Below are positions 1 through 8,492 of a stretch of 64,000 nucleotides of DNA, piece by piece. This stretch comes from [Clostridium] methylpentosum DSM 5476 (lineage in GTDB: Bacteria; Bacillota; Clostridia; Oscillospirales; Ruminococcaceae). The notes under the pieces were generated by a model. It was not told the origin of the DNA. It did not search any database and saw only the letters and a program-made list of their open reading frames with translations. The translations under genes were made by a program, and so were the position numbers. Numbering within the stretch: position 1 is the stretch's first letter; every line of letters starts with the position of its first letter. The stretch lies in assembly GCA_000158655.1 (NCBI GenBank), contig EQ973344.1, positions 1,231,282-1,295,281 on the forward strand. The letters are read 5' to 3'.

Positions 1-3000
1 AAGCCGAGCTGTGCGATCGCGTCGAGCAGGGCCGCCTGTGCTTCGCTGACCATCGCCCGGGTCGCCTTGTCGTAGCTGTAGACAAACTGCGCGCGCTCAA
101 GGGCAGCGTCGAATGTCTTCTGCACCTCCGGAATCGAACCGTTGTACTCGTCGCCGCCCTGAAGGGCAACTGCATTGTCGATGACCTTTTTGAGCATGAG
201 AAGCTCAAAGTCAGTCGGCGCGTCCACAACGTTGTACACTTCCATTTCGGAAAGCTGCAGATAGTAGTAGTTGTTGTCATCGAGCTTCGGATTGAGGTGG
301 AATGCGTGAATCTTCACATACTGGGCTTCCACTGTGTCAAAAGTGAAGGACAGCGGGCCGTAGCTCGGAACCGGATAGTTCTCTTCCGAGGCAACAATAT
401 CCCAATTCTCCCCGTCGGCAGAAACCAGAACATCAAAGGTTTTGGGGAAGCTGTAGCAGCTGTTGGGCTTGCTTGCATCCTTACAGGCCGGGTAGAAGGT
501 GACCGCATTGATCTCCTGGACGCTGCCAAGATTCAGTGCGACCCACTCTTCGTGGTCTCTCGTTCTGTCCGCTCCAACGGTGGAAGTAAAGCCGGTGTAC
601 TCACCCGACGGAGAAAGGTTTTTGCGGTCGCCGTCGACGAGTTTATAGATTTTCCAATCGTCGTTCTCAAAATACGAGGAGTAGCTGATCTCTGCGCCCA
701 GTGCAACATTGGTAAAGGTGGGCGCCTGCTTGAGGGTGGCCACTGCTGCATCCAGATCGTTTGCCAGCTTGATCATCTGGTCGTCGGTCAGGGTGACGTT
801 GGACACACCACGTTTCGCTGCCTGGTAGGCAGTGTTGTATTTGCTGTAGTCGGCGAGCTTATACTCTACCTTGTTAAAGTGGTTGCTCTCCGCTGCCGCG
901 ACTGAAGCCTTGAGCGCTGCTCTGGAGACGCTCACGTTTTCCTTAATGTCGGAAAGCGCGGTTCTCAGTTCGGTCTCAGCGTCGTTGATGTCAAACTGAT
1001 TCGAGGTTTCACTGTTGTAAACCTCCTCTGCGCGTGCGAGGACGTCGGCAAAGATCGCCCATGCGTCGGCGTTGTAATCCGCCTGAACAAGCTGTTTCGC
1101 CTGGTCGATGAGCTGGCCGAGGACCGCTTTTTCCACCTGTACATCACCGATTGCGGAGACAAAGGTGTAGCTGCCGGAACCGGCTGTGATAGTGACCTTG
1201 CCGTCGACAACATCGACAGCAGTGATGCCATCCATCTCTGCCGAAACAGGCTGGTCGCCGAGAGTAACGTCGCTTACATCCTTCGCAGGAAGGATAATAG
1301 TCGCAGTCGAGCCAACTGGTACATTCATCTCAAAGGTCGCTGTGTTGTCGCGGTTGAGCTCCCAATTGGAAACAACTGTGCCGCGCACCGTTTTGACCGA
1401 GGTGTTCGCGTAGGTGAGGGTTCCACCAAGCGTGGGCTCGATGGTAAAGGTCTTGTAGCCGTCCTCCATGTCCTTGATGCCGCCTATTCCTTTGTAGAAC
1501 CATTCGTCATAGGTTCCGAGGAAGTAGTGTCCGAGCGAACGGGAGGTCGTCTCCCACATCTCCCACAGGGAGGTGCCGCGGTCGGCCATAAAGCCCCAGG
1601 ACGGATAGGTGGTCTGCTCTGCCACCCGGTAGGCGACATCAGCATAACCGTATTCAGTCAGGATGGGGAGGATCAGCTTGGATCCCACACAGCCTGTGCT
1701 GAGGTGGTAGTCTTTTTCCTTGATGTCATTGACCAGGCTCTCCACAACGCCCGCTTCATATTCTTCCGGAACGAGTCCGAATGCGAGCGGAACGAGCTGA
1801 GAGGTCTGACGGAACTTGGTTCTGGTGCCGATTTGGCTCCAGTTGTTTGTCTCGTAGCATTTCTGGTCTTCTCTGTAATAGGCTTTGTTAAACGCCTCAT
1901 ACATGTTGGCCATCGCTGCTCGGTACTCAGCGGCGTCATCGGTCTTGCCGAGCCTGTCCGCCATCTGTGCCAGCACGTCGAGCATATGGTAGGCAAAACC
2001 TGTGCCGACAAGCGCACCGCCCTCACTCGGGCTTTCGTTGTAGCCGAGGTTCTGATCCTCCTCTTTGCTGCCAACAGGCGACACCCAGTCAGCGAGAGTG
2101 CCCGCATCCCAGAGCCAGCCGCGGTTTTTGCTGTCGTTGATAGTGATCAGGGCCTGTTTGCGCATCACGTCATACTGGTCAGTGATGTAGCTCTCATTGC
2201 CGTAGGATTTAAAGAGCTGATCTACACCGAGGACAAAAATAGAATTCCATACAACCGAGTTGCCAGAGCCCCAACCCTGGGTCGGAACCATGTTCGGCAC
2301 GCTGCCGAACTCGTCCTGGCAGTCTTCCATCGTCTCGATGAAGGTGTACATCATCTGCTGGAAGTCGTAGTTGTACATAAAGGTCTCGGTCGCGACGTTT
2401 GCGTCGCCGAGCCAGCCGTTTTTCTCCCACACCGGTGTGTCGGTGGGCTTGCCCTGCATGTTGTTGCCCATCGTGGTCATCATCATCTGGTGCATCCTGT
2501 TAAACAGATCGCTCGAAGAATCAAATTGACCAGTGATTTCCATGTCGTTGCTGGTGCGGTAGCAGATGATGTCGTCCGCTGTCAGCTCGCCCGGATAGTT
2601 GTCAATCTGAATGTACTGATAGCCCTTGTAGCTGAAGCGGGGCTCAAAGGTCTCGCCGTTCGGGTCGCCTTTGCAAATGTACTTGTCCTGCTGGTTGTAG
2701 TCGGTCGGCCACCAGTTGGAGTTTACGCCGTCCGGGCCGCCGAGCTTTTGAACCTGGCCGTCGCTGTTGAGTTTTTCACCGTAGGTGATGGTGATTTTCT
2801 CCCCCTCGACAGGGTTCTTAATGTTGAGTTTTGCCCAGCCCGCGAGCATCTCCGGAACGGTGACCACATAGGAACCATTCTCGAGTTTGGTGATGTTGGA
2901 GGGCTTGAGCGCTTTGGTTCTACGGATCGGCTCCATGGTCTGCGCCTCGAGCTTTCCGGCCGGTGTGTTGGCGATATCCGGGATTTCCCACGCGGAATCG

Positions 3001-4502
3001 TCATAGCCGGGCTCCGCAAAACCAGTCAGCTCTTTACGGGCGTCATAGGTCTCGCCCAGATAGATGCTGTTGGTGGTAGTCGGGCCGTTACGGGTCATCT
3101 TCCAGGTCTGGTCGGTGACGATAGTTTCGGATTCCCCATTTTTGTAGTTGATCACAAGCTCCATGCGGAGTTTCGGATCGTCGCGCCACGCGGACTGAGG
3201 CCAGTTCCACACACCGTCGGTCTCGTTGTAGAAGTTGTTTCCAAGCTCTACGCCGATTGCGTTCGCACCCTGCTGAACCAAGGAGGTGACATCGTAGGTG
3301 CAGTAAGGAATGGTTTGAGTATACTGCGTGTTGCGCGGATTCATGACCGAATCGTCGGGGAGCTGCCCGTTGATGCGCAGCTCATAGAACCCGAGGCCGC
3401 TGATGTAGGCGCGTGCGCTTTGGATTTCACCCTTGTCCGCGGTGAACTCTTTGCGCAGCACGGTAGCAGCACGCTCGTTCGGATCGTTGAGCTTAAAGAC
3501 AGCGCCGCGGTTCCACGGGCCGACGCCGTACTCTTTGTCGGTCTGATCAGGCGCCTTCCAGTCGGCATCCTCAAAATCAGGATTTGTCCAGCCGTCGGGA
3601 TTGCTCTTGGAGACGAGCCAGCCGTTGCCGTCAGTGACAAACTCATCACTGGTGCCGTCGGTGTAGTCGATCTTCACCTTGGACAGAAGGCCGGCATAGC
3701 CGTTCGTATCGTTGATTGCGTCGTATGCGAGGACGTTGTCGCCCGCAACGATTTTGTCCGTGACATCCACAAGGGTTCCTGTAGACCAGCTGCCGTTGTA
3801 GCCACATTCTGTGCCGTTGACATAAAGGGTTACCTTGTCATCGGCAGTAAATCCGACCATAACGCGGGAAACCGTCTTGTCCGCAGCAGGAGTAAAGTGC
3901 TTTCTGAAATACATGTGACCGCCTGGGGAGTTCTCAAAAGCAGCGCCCTCCCGCAGCCAGATCCATTTGCCGCCGTCGGGCGACATAGACTGCACTTTGT
4001 GTCCGATCCATTCGCCCTGCCACTCCTCGGTGGTCATGATCGCGGTCTCGAACGTCGCGACATCGCTCCATCCGAGAGAAGAGCCGGTTTCGTCCCAAAC
4101 TTCCACTGCCCAGTAATACTGGGTCTTGGAAGTCAGATCGGCTCCCTGATAGACAACGTTGTAGTTGTCCGGATCAAAGACCTGCTTGGAATCCCACAGG
4201 TCGCCCTCCCGGTTTGCCGCCTTTTCAGGTGTGGAGGCGACGATGACACGGTAGGAGGACTGCCCGCGGCCGTAGCCGTCGAGGTTCAGCATCCAGCTAA
4301 ACGTCGGATTCGGTGTGTCAATGCCGAGCGGCGTCGCCATGGCATTGACCTTGAGCGTGTTGATCGCGCTGTTTGCCTGTGCCGCATACGCGAGCGGCAT
4401 TGTCTCCGCGTTGAAAACAGCGGGAACAGCGGCCGAAACCGAGGTGGTCACCATGACCGCGCTCAGGACAACGCCCAACACTCTGGTGAAAGTTTTGTTC
4501 AT
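1..4502 (-). CDS. secreted alpha-L-rhamnosidase-like GH78 protein, C-terminus beyond left edge
   Basis: The frame is open without a stop from the ATG at 4502 to the window edge (1500 codons). The start has a signal peptide (MNKTFTRVLGVVLSAV, Ala-rich cleavage region) and an upstream GGGGTG ribosome-binding site. The order is fibronectin-like/N-terminal rhamnosidase modules, an (alpha/alpha)6 catalytic region containing WEKNGWLGDAN, a C-terminal beta domain, helical spacers, an F5/8-type-C (discoidin-like) module near position 550-250, and FIVAR-like helices at the edge. GH78 enzymes release terminal L-rhamnose from plant or bacterial glycans. The same architecture in the gene at 22524-27794 ends in a sortase tail, so wall anchoring is likely but lies outside this window. 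The Glu in the WEKNGW motif corresponds in position to the DERxGW acid of the family; this is inferred. Family confidence is high, substrate unknown. Confidence 0.88.
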   Translation of the reverse strand, partial: MNKTFTRVLGVVLSAVMVTTSVSAAVPAVFNAETMPLAYAAQANSAINTLKVNAMATPLGIDTPNPTFSWMLNLDGYGRGQSSYRVIVASTPEKAANREGDLWDSKQVFDPDNYNVVYQGADLTSKTQYYWAVEVWDETGSSLGWSDVATFETAIMTTEEWQGEWIGHKVQSMSPDGGKWIWLREGAAFENSPGGHMYFRKHFTPAADKTVSRVMVGFTADDKVTLYVNGTECGYNGSWSTGTLVDVTDKIVAGDNVLAYDAINDTNGYAGLLSKVKIDYTDGTSDEFVTDGNGWLVSKSNPDGWTNPDFEDADWKAPDQTDKEYGVGPWNRGAVFKLNDPNERAATVLRKEFTADKGEIQSARAYISGLGFYELRINGQLPDDSVMNPRNTQYTQTIPYCTYDVTSLVQQGANAIGVELGNNFYNETDGVWNWPQSAWRDDPKLRMELVINYKNGESETIVTDQTWKMTRNGPTTTNSIYLGETYDARKELTGFAEPGYDDSAWEIPDIANTPAGKLEAQTMEPIRRTKALKPSNITKLENGSYVVTVPEMLAGWAKLNIKNPVEGEKITITYGEKLNSDGQVQKLGGPDGVNSNWWPTDYNQQDKYICKGDPNGETFEPRFSYKGYQYIQIDNYPGELTADDIICYRTSNDMEITGQFDSSSDLFNRMHQMMMTTMGNNMQGKPTDTPVWEKNGWLGDANVATETFMYNYDFQQMMYTFIETMEDCQDEFGSVPNMVPTQGWGSGNSVVWNSIFVLGVDQLFKSYGNESYITDQYDVMRKQALITINDSKNRGWLWDAGTLADWVSPVGSKEEDQNLGYNESPSEGGALVGTGFAYHMLDVLAQMADRLGKTDDAAEYRAAMANMYEAFNKAYYREDQKCYETNNWSQIGTRTKFRQTSQLVPLAFGLVPEEYEAGVVESLVNDIKEKDYHLSTGCVGSKLILPILTEYGYADVAYRVAEQTTYPSWGFMADRGTSLWEMWETTSRSLGHYFLGTYDEWFYKGIGGIKDMEDGYKTFTIEPTLGGTLTYANTSVKTVRGTVVSNWELNRDNTATFEMNVPVGSTATIILPAKDVSDVTLGDQPVSAEMDGITAVDVVDGKVTITAGSGSYTFVSAIGDVQVEKAVLGQLIDQAKQLVQADYNADAWAIFADVLARAEEVYNSETSNQFDINDAETELRTALSDIKENVSVSRAALKASVAAAESNHFNKVEYKLADYSKYNTAYQAAKRGVSNVTLTDDQMIKLANDLDAAVATLKQAPTFTNVALGAEISYSSYFENDDWKIYKLVDGDRKNLSPSGEYTGFTSTVGADRTRDHEEWVALNLGSVQEINAVTFYPACKDASKPNSCYSFPKTFDVLVSADGENWDIVASEENYPVPSYGPLSFTFDTVEAQYVKIHAFHLNPKLDDNNYYYLQLSEMEVYNVVDAPTDFELLMLKKVIDNAVALQGGDEYNGSIPEVQKTFDAALERAQFVYSYDKATRAMVSEAQAALLDAIAQLG

Positions 4503-4707
4503 ATGTACACCCCTTCTCTCTTTGTAAGACAAATAAAAATGCAGGGTCATTCTCACACACTCCCCTGCTTCTTAAAATAGGCCTCCTTTCTTTACCTAAG
4601 GTAAGTTTTTACCGTACCGCTGGAAACGACCTGTTCATCCCCCGATTCACATGGTATCCAATTCAGCGAAAGTTGAGTTTGCAAAAGTGTCATACGGTAA
4701 CAACTAA

Positions 4708-4736
4708 ATTTTATACAATTTCAGCAAGATTTTCAA
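4708..4736 (-). promoter_or_regulatory. sigma-A type promoter of GH78 gene 1
   Basis: Minus-strand TTGAAA (4731-4736) and TAAAAT (4708-4713) are separated by 17 bp. The leader to the ATG at 4502 is about 200 nt. The remaining sequence from 4737 to 5002 is AT-rich and shows no gene. Confidence 0.55.
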
Positions 4737-5002
4737 TGGAAAAAAGTAAAATGGAGATGTAAAAAATGAATCTCTTTATCTATTTTGGATAGAACTATTC
4801 CATCATAATTTGCTTTTTTATACATGCTAAACCCTTTTGCAATTCAACGATGAGCAAGATTTTCATGAGCCTCGGAAGCAAACAAAGCCTTGATTTTTGG
4901 GGGATTTTTGACTTCTTTCTGGTAATTTCATGACATGTGTTTTTGCAATATTTTCATATTGTGCATTAAAAACAACGCGGTTGCACTCATTTTATCGCCC
5001 TT

Positions 5003-5362
5003 TTATTCCCTTTTCAGGCAATCCCATTCCGCTGGACGAAATCCGACTAAAACGGTTTTGTCACAGATAAAAAGCGGGCGTTTGACCAGCATTCCGTTGG
5101 TCGCAAGGAGCGCGTACTGTTCCTCTTCGGACATCTGCGCCAGCTTGTCCTTGAGGCCGAGGGACTTGTAGACAAGGCCGCTGGTGTTGAAAAACCGTTT
5201 GAGCGGCAGGCCGCTGCGTTGGTGCCACTCCCTGAGCTCTTCAGCGGTGGGATTGTCCTCTACAATGTGCCGGTCCTCAAAGGGAATTCCGTTCTCCTCC
5301 AGCCATTTTTTCGCACGCTGGCAGGTAGTGCATTTGGGATATTCGATGAATGTGCAGCTCAT
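5003..5362 (-). CDS. ArsC/Spx-family thioredoxin-fold protein
   Basis: This is a 119-residue protein of the ArsC/Spx/YffB thioredoxin-fold family. Near the N-terminus it has a CTTC (CxxC) redox site within YPKCTTCQRAKKWL, followed by the typical 'RHIVEDNPTAEEL' segment and a C-terminal 'RPLFICDKTVLVGF' strand. Members act as glutaredoxin-like reductases or, in Spx, as RNA polymerase-binding regulators. The retained 'KRPL' and 'VGF' signatures are closest to the non-Spx arsenate reductase-like group seen in Clostridia. It is the last gene of the operon from 6932, starting 3 bp after ywbE. The exact substrate is not predictable. Confidence 0.85.
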   Translation of the reverse strand: MSCTFIEYPKCTTCQRAKKWLEENGIPFEDRHIVEDNPTAEELREWHQRSGLPLKRFFNTSGLVYKSLGLKDKLAQMSEEEQYALLATNGMLVKRPLFICDKTVLVGFRPAEWDCLKRE

Positions 5363-5365
5363 AGT

Positions 5366-5569
5366 TTAATCCTCCTCCAAAATTTGCTGAACCCGTCCGA
5401 CCTGGTCTTGTTCTTCGAGCATCACCTTGATGCCGTGTGGGTGGAACGGGCGGTTTGTCAAAATGCGCTTGACGCGGCCTCTCGTCCGCTTACCAGTTGG
5501 TTGATCCCGTTTGAGCACGATGTCGACGAGAATGCCGGGCCGGATATCCGCCCTTCTAGTTCCGTCCAT
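5366..5569 (-). CDS. ywbE: YwbE family protein
   Basis: This is a 67-residue protein matching the YwbE family of Firmicutes (function unknown). It starts MDGTRRADIRPGILVDIVLK and contains 'GRVKRILT' and 'HPHGIKVML'. A longer upstream in-frame extension exists but overlaps the macro-domain gene. The ATG at 5569 follows that gene's stop (5571-5573) by a single base, so translation is probably coupled. The basic, small beta-rich fold suggests nucleic-acid binding, but that is inference. Confidence 0.85.
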   Translation of the reverse strand: MDGTRRADIRPGILVDIVLKRDQPTGKRTRGRVKRILTNRPFHPHGIKVMLEEQDQVGRVQQILEED

Positions 5570-5570
5570 C

Positions 5571-6089
5571 CTAACCCCTCCCCACAGCGCTGAGCGCCTT
5601 GTTGTAAGCTGCGAGCGTCGTATCGTCAAAGCAGACGATCCGCACCCGCTCGAGCGTCCCATCCGTTTCGAGGAACGACCAGATGGCGCCGACTGCTATC
5701 GCCGCCGCGCGGTCGAGTGGGAAATGGTACACACCGGTGCTGATCGAGGGGAATGCGACGGTTTTGCAGCCGTTTTCCACCGCCAGGCTCAGACAGGAAG
5801 TGTAGCAGCTCGCGAGCAGCTCGTCCTCATGGGAGGCCCCGCCTCGCCAGATCGGGCCGGGCGTGTGGATGACAAACTTGGCGGGGAGATTGTAGCCACG
5901 GGTGAGCTTCGCCTCGCCTGTGGGGCAACCGCCCAGGTCCTGACACTCCTCCAGCAGCTTGGGGCCGGCAGCGCGGTGAATCGCACCGTCCACCCCTCCC
6001 CCGCCGAGCAGCGAGGTGTTCGCCGCGTTGACAATCGCATCGGCGCACTGCTTTGTGATATCTCCTCTGACTAATTCAAGCCGCATCAT
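5571..6089 (-). CDS. macro domain ADP-ribose-processing protein (YmdB-like)
   Basis: This is a single macro domain of 172 residues. Visible signatures are 'GDITKQCADAIVNAANTSL', the glycine-rich 'GGGGVDGAIH', 'TPGP' and 'FPSISTGVYHFP', which form the ADP-ribose pocket. The family hydrolyses O-acetyl-ADP-ribose, ADP-ribosyl-protein esters or ADP-ribose-1''-phosphate. The gene starts with two consecutive ATGs (6089, 6086) behind an AGGA site. It sits between thpR and ywbE in the operon. The catalytic Asn and the Asp-containing loop are intact, so an active enzyme is expected; the physiological substrate is unknown. Confidence 0.93.
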   Translation of the reverse strand: MMRLELVRGDITKQCADAIVNAANTSLLGGGGVDGAIHRAAGPKLLEECQDLGGCPTGEAKLTRGYNLPAKFVIHTPGPIWRGGASHEDELLASCYTSCLSLAVENGCKTVAFPSISTGVYHFPLDRAAAIAVGAIWSFLETDGTLERVRIVCFDDTTLAAYNKALSAVGRG

Positions 6090-6154
6090 CGATTCCTACT
6101 TTCTGTTCTTGGTATTGCTCTGTTTCTGTTTATTGTTGCCCTGAATTCCCGGTG

Positions 6155-6679
6155 TTAATCGCTGGGAAGGAACACCTTTGCGTAAACTTCGGTGTAGGTG
6201 AGGGTTCCCGCCAACCGTTCCGACTTCATCAGGCTGATCCTGTCCACCTCCATTTTGACTGGGGGAAGCTCCTCCGGCCTGCCCTGCAAAACCACCTGCC
6301 GGCCGAGGGTGAGATGCGGTTTAAACGGCCGCTTTTCCACTGGAAAGCCCGTCCGCTCCAGCCGTGCCATTAACTGCGTTGCAAGGTCGGAGAGGGCATC
6401 ATTCGGCTCAGCGCCAGCCCACCAGATGTCTCCGCCCTCCCGGCGGAATCTTCCCAGACCGGAAATGGTGAGGGAAAACGGGGGCGGCAGCTTAAGCTCG
6501 TCCAACACCCGTTTTGCCGCAGCCAGCCGGGCCGTCTCCCCGAGAAACGCAAGGGTGAGGTGAAGGTTCTCCCTCCGGGTAAAATTGCCCTGCAAGCTGC
6601 GTTTTTTGAGCGATTCAATCGCCTGACAGAGAGTGTCCTTCACCGGGCTGCTGAGTTGTACTGCAATAAATAGCCGCAT
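6155..6679 (-). CDS. thpR: RNA 2',3'-cyclic phosphodiesterase ThpR
   Basis: This is a 174-residue 2H phosphoesterase. It carries both catalytic HxTx motifs, HLTL near residue 41 and HLTL near residue 124, and begins 'MRLFIAVQLSSPVKDTL' as family members do. ThpR (LigT) opens 2',3'-cyclic phosphate RNA ends to 2'-phosphate. It starts 4 bp after the HhH gene with AAGGA upstream, so the two are co-transcribed. Its proximity to a macro domain may reflect handling of RNA ends or cyclic ADP-ribose phosphates; that link is inference. Confidence 0.93.
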   Translation of the reverse strand: MRLFIAVQLSSPVKDTLCQAIESLKKRSLQGNFTRRENLHLTLAFLGETARLAAAKRVLDELKLPPPFSLTISGLGRFRREGGDIWWAGAEPNDALSDLATQLMARLERTGFPVEKRPFKPHLTLGRQVVLQGRPEELPPVKMEVDRISLMKSERLAGTLTYTEVYAKVFLPSD

Positions 6680-6683
6680 GTTA

Positions 6684-6932
6684 TCAGTCCTTCCAGTTCC
6701 ACCATTTCAGCTTTTCAGGATCTGGGTTTTCGGTTTCGGCAAAGTAAACCGCGCAGCGGTAGACATAGAGCTGACAACGGTCGATCAAAAAGCCCCTGCG
6801 CGCACAATCCCTGTCATAAATCTCCTGTGGATCCTGCCCTCTGAGTGAGGCCACCGAGGGGAATCCGAGCGCGATCAGATCCTCCTCGGTCTTTGTTCCC
6901 ACACCGGGGATGGTGCGCAGATCCGTCTTCAT
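6684..6932 (-). CDS. helix-hairpin-helix (Cdd1/pathogenicity-locus type) protein
   Basis: This is an 82-residue protein beginning MKTDLRTIPGVGTKTEEDL, a helix-hairpin-helix motif (IPGVGxK), and ending in an aromatic 'KLKWWNWKD'. This matches the small Cdd1-type HhH proteins common in Clostridia, whose function is undefined; HhH motifs bind DNA or RNA backbones. It has a strong AAAGGAGG site and is the first gene of the five-gene operon driven by the promoter at 6956-6984. Confidence 0.85.
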   Translation of the reverse strand: MKTDLRTIPGVGTKTEEDLIALGFPSVASLRGQDPQEIYDRDCARRGFLIDRCQLYVYRCAVYFAETENPDPEKLKWWNWKD

Positions 6933-6955
6933 TGGAACCGCCTCCTTTCCCTCTC

Positions 6956-6984
6956 AGTGTAGCCGTTTTGCAAAGGGTTGTCAA
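6956..6984 (-). promoter_or_regulatory. promoter of the HhH-thpR-macro-ywbE-arsC operon
   Basis: Minus-strand TTGACA (6979-6984), a 17-bp spacer and TACACT (6956-6961), about 20 bp upstream of the ribosome-binding site of the first gene. Confidence 0.75.
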
Positions 6985-7315
6985 CCGCTATTCGGAACAT
7001 TTTCCCTATTTCTCAAACTCTTTTTAGTGGACTCTTTTAAGACCTCTATTGACAGGGATTTTAATGGTTTCTCCATCTCCGCTTTAGGGCTCCGTTTGGC
7101 TTGTTTTCAACCCGAATATGACCGCTTACCGTGGGGGCTGTCGTTTCACTCATTTGAAACCGTTTCTTCCTTTGGATTGTGTCCATATACAGCTGCTCAG
7201 GCTGACTCACCGCCGCTTTTCCAGTATCACCAAACTTGCCCACAAAAAGGGCTTGTAATGCAAAACAATACGGAGCACCTGCTCAGTCGCAGGCTCCCCG
7301 TTGAAAATCTAGATT

Positions 7316-7928
7316 CCTTTTTATAGAGAAGGTAGGAGTAAACAAACGGCACCAACACCAGCGTGGTGAGCACCGTTACAGGCGACCAGGTGACTCGCAG
7401 CAGGCTGCTGCCGCAATGATCAAGCCGCCTGCAATCCACAGGACCCCCGCCATGCGGTGTGCGCGGTTCCAGTTCTCCTCACTGTGCAGCGTTGAGGGCA
7501 GTTTGATGCCAACTGTGTAGTTCATTTAGAAAGGTAGTTCCTGTCACGACAAGGAGCAACACCAGAAAAGGGGGACGAGCGTCCAATCGGAATTTGAGCT
7601 CCCATCGCGATAAACAGGGTGATCGAAACCAGGAAAAGCGACGGGAACGGAATGAACTACAGCCTGATGCTGTGGAGCACCACCGACTGTCTCTGGGCTT
7701 TGGGGGCGCGGCTGAGGGTAAAGTTTACAAACAGGTTGGTTCCCACAAACAACCCGGGCAGGCCGAGCACTGTCTCAAGTCTGGGGAGATAGCTGTCCGG
7801 CTCCCCCGCGCTATTTTCCAGTGGACGGCGATCTAATCGGGCAGCCTGTCGTAAAGAGCAAGCCCCAGCAGGAAGAGGATCAGACAGAGAAGGGTGGTGA
7901 GAATCAGCGTCTTATTGTTCTTTTTCAT
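7316..7928 (-). pseudogene. decayed sdpI-like immunity/membrane protein gene
   Basis: The start MKKNNKTLILTTLLCLILFL with 'YDRLPD' is the DUF1648/SdpI beginning, but a TAG follows immediately. The sequence continues recognisably through 'PRLETVLGLPGLFVGTN', then, after further stops and frame changes, as 'YTVGIKLPSTLHSEENWN' with 'HRMAGVLWIAGG', ending near 'VPFVYSYLLYKK'. SdpI proteins are multi-pass immunity factors against the SDP toxin. At least two nonsense positions and several frameshifts make it non-functional. It lies directly after an ArsR-family remnant, as sdpI does after sdpR. Confidence 0.8.
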
Positions 7929-8071
7929 GGTCTTTTCCTCTAAATTGTGCCAGCCAGAGCATGAGCTCCTCAAACACCGAGGTGTTCAGCTGATAATAAA
8001 CATCGTTTTATGCTTTGTCTCATACACCAGTCCCGCTTTTTTCAGCTGAGACAGATGGTAGGAAACAATTG
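7912..8071 (-). pseudogene. 3' remnant of an ArsR-family (SdpR-like) repressor
   Basis: The winged-helix recognition part 'IVSYHLSQLKKAGLVYE' is present. After a one-base shift it continues as 'VYYQLNTSVFEELMLWL' and ends at a TAA overlapping the sdpI start. The N-terminal half is missing. The remaining segment is joined to a response-regulator fragment, so a deletion fused two unrelated genes. Confidence 0.75.
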
Positions 8072-8302
8072 CGCTGGTGACAAAGACGATTGGGGCCCAA
8101 GAAAACCCGCGGATTTCGCTGCCCAGCTTGAACCCGTCAGGCCGATATCGAACAGGATCCGGTTGGGGCTCTGCATTCGGACCACATCGGCGAGCTGCAA
8201 AAAATTCGAGGGACACATCGTCTCAGATTCCTGCTTGCACAGTGCGGAGAAGAGCTCCCGCTGTATGGAGGCATCGCCCTCTACAACCATTATTTTAAAC
8301 AT
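8072..8302 (-). pseudogene. 5' remnant of a two-component response regulator
   Basis: It begins MFKIMVVEGDASIQREL, a receiver-domain start with Gly in place of the usual second acidic residue. It carries 'ILFDIGL', the phosphorylation-site strand, then shifts frame to 'DGFKLGSEIRGFSWAPIVFVTSA'-like sequence typical of BceR-type receivers. After that it runs into the ArsR tail. The alpha4-to-C-terminal part and DNA-binding domain are absent. Confidence 0.7.
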
Positions 8303-8432
8303 GCTTTCACCAACCCTCTCAAAACATACTTCTTATTTATAGAGAGTATCGCAGTTGTTTTCACCCCTTTTTGAGAGGTGAGGTTCTGCCGGCCATCCCT
8401 GCGCCCATTCCCCGCGCTGTGCAGATCCGGTC

Positions 8433-8461
8433 TAGACAGATTGCACACAACGTACTATAAT
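8433..8461 (+). promoter_or_regulatory. promoter of the glycosyltransferase-acyltransferase pair
   Basis: TAGACA (8433-8438), 17 bp, TATAAT (8456-8461); the ribosome-binding site for the ATG at 8493 follows within 25 bp. Confidence 0.65.
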
Positions 8462-8492
8462 GGTAGATATTCCAGGAGAAAAGGGGAAGATT

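Noticed and set aside
1527-4580. 1017-codon plus-strand open frame
   Set aside because: It is antisense to the GH78 gene and shows no start signals or family features; high GC at third positions of the real gene suppresses stops.
7061-7243. 60-codon minus-strand frame upstream of the HhH gene
   Set aside because: No ribosome-binding site, no homology recognised, and it lies among decayed sequence.
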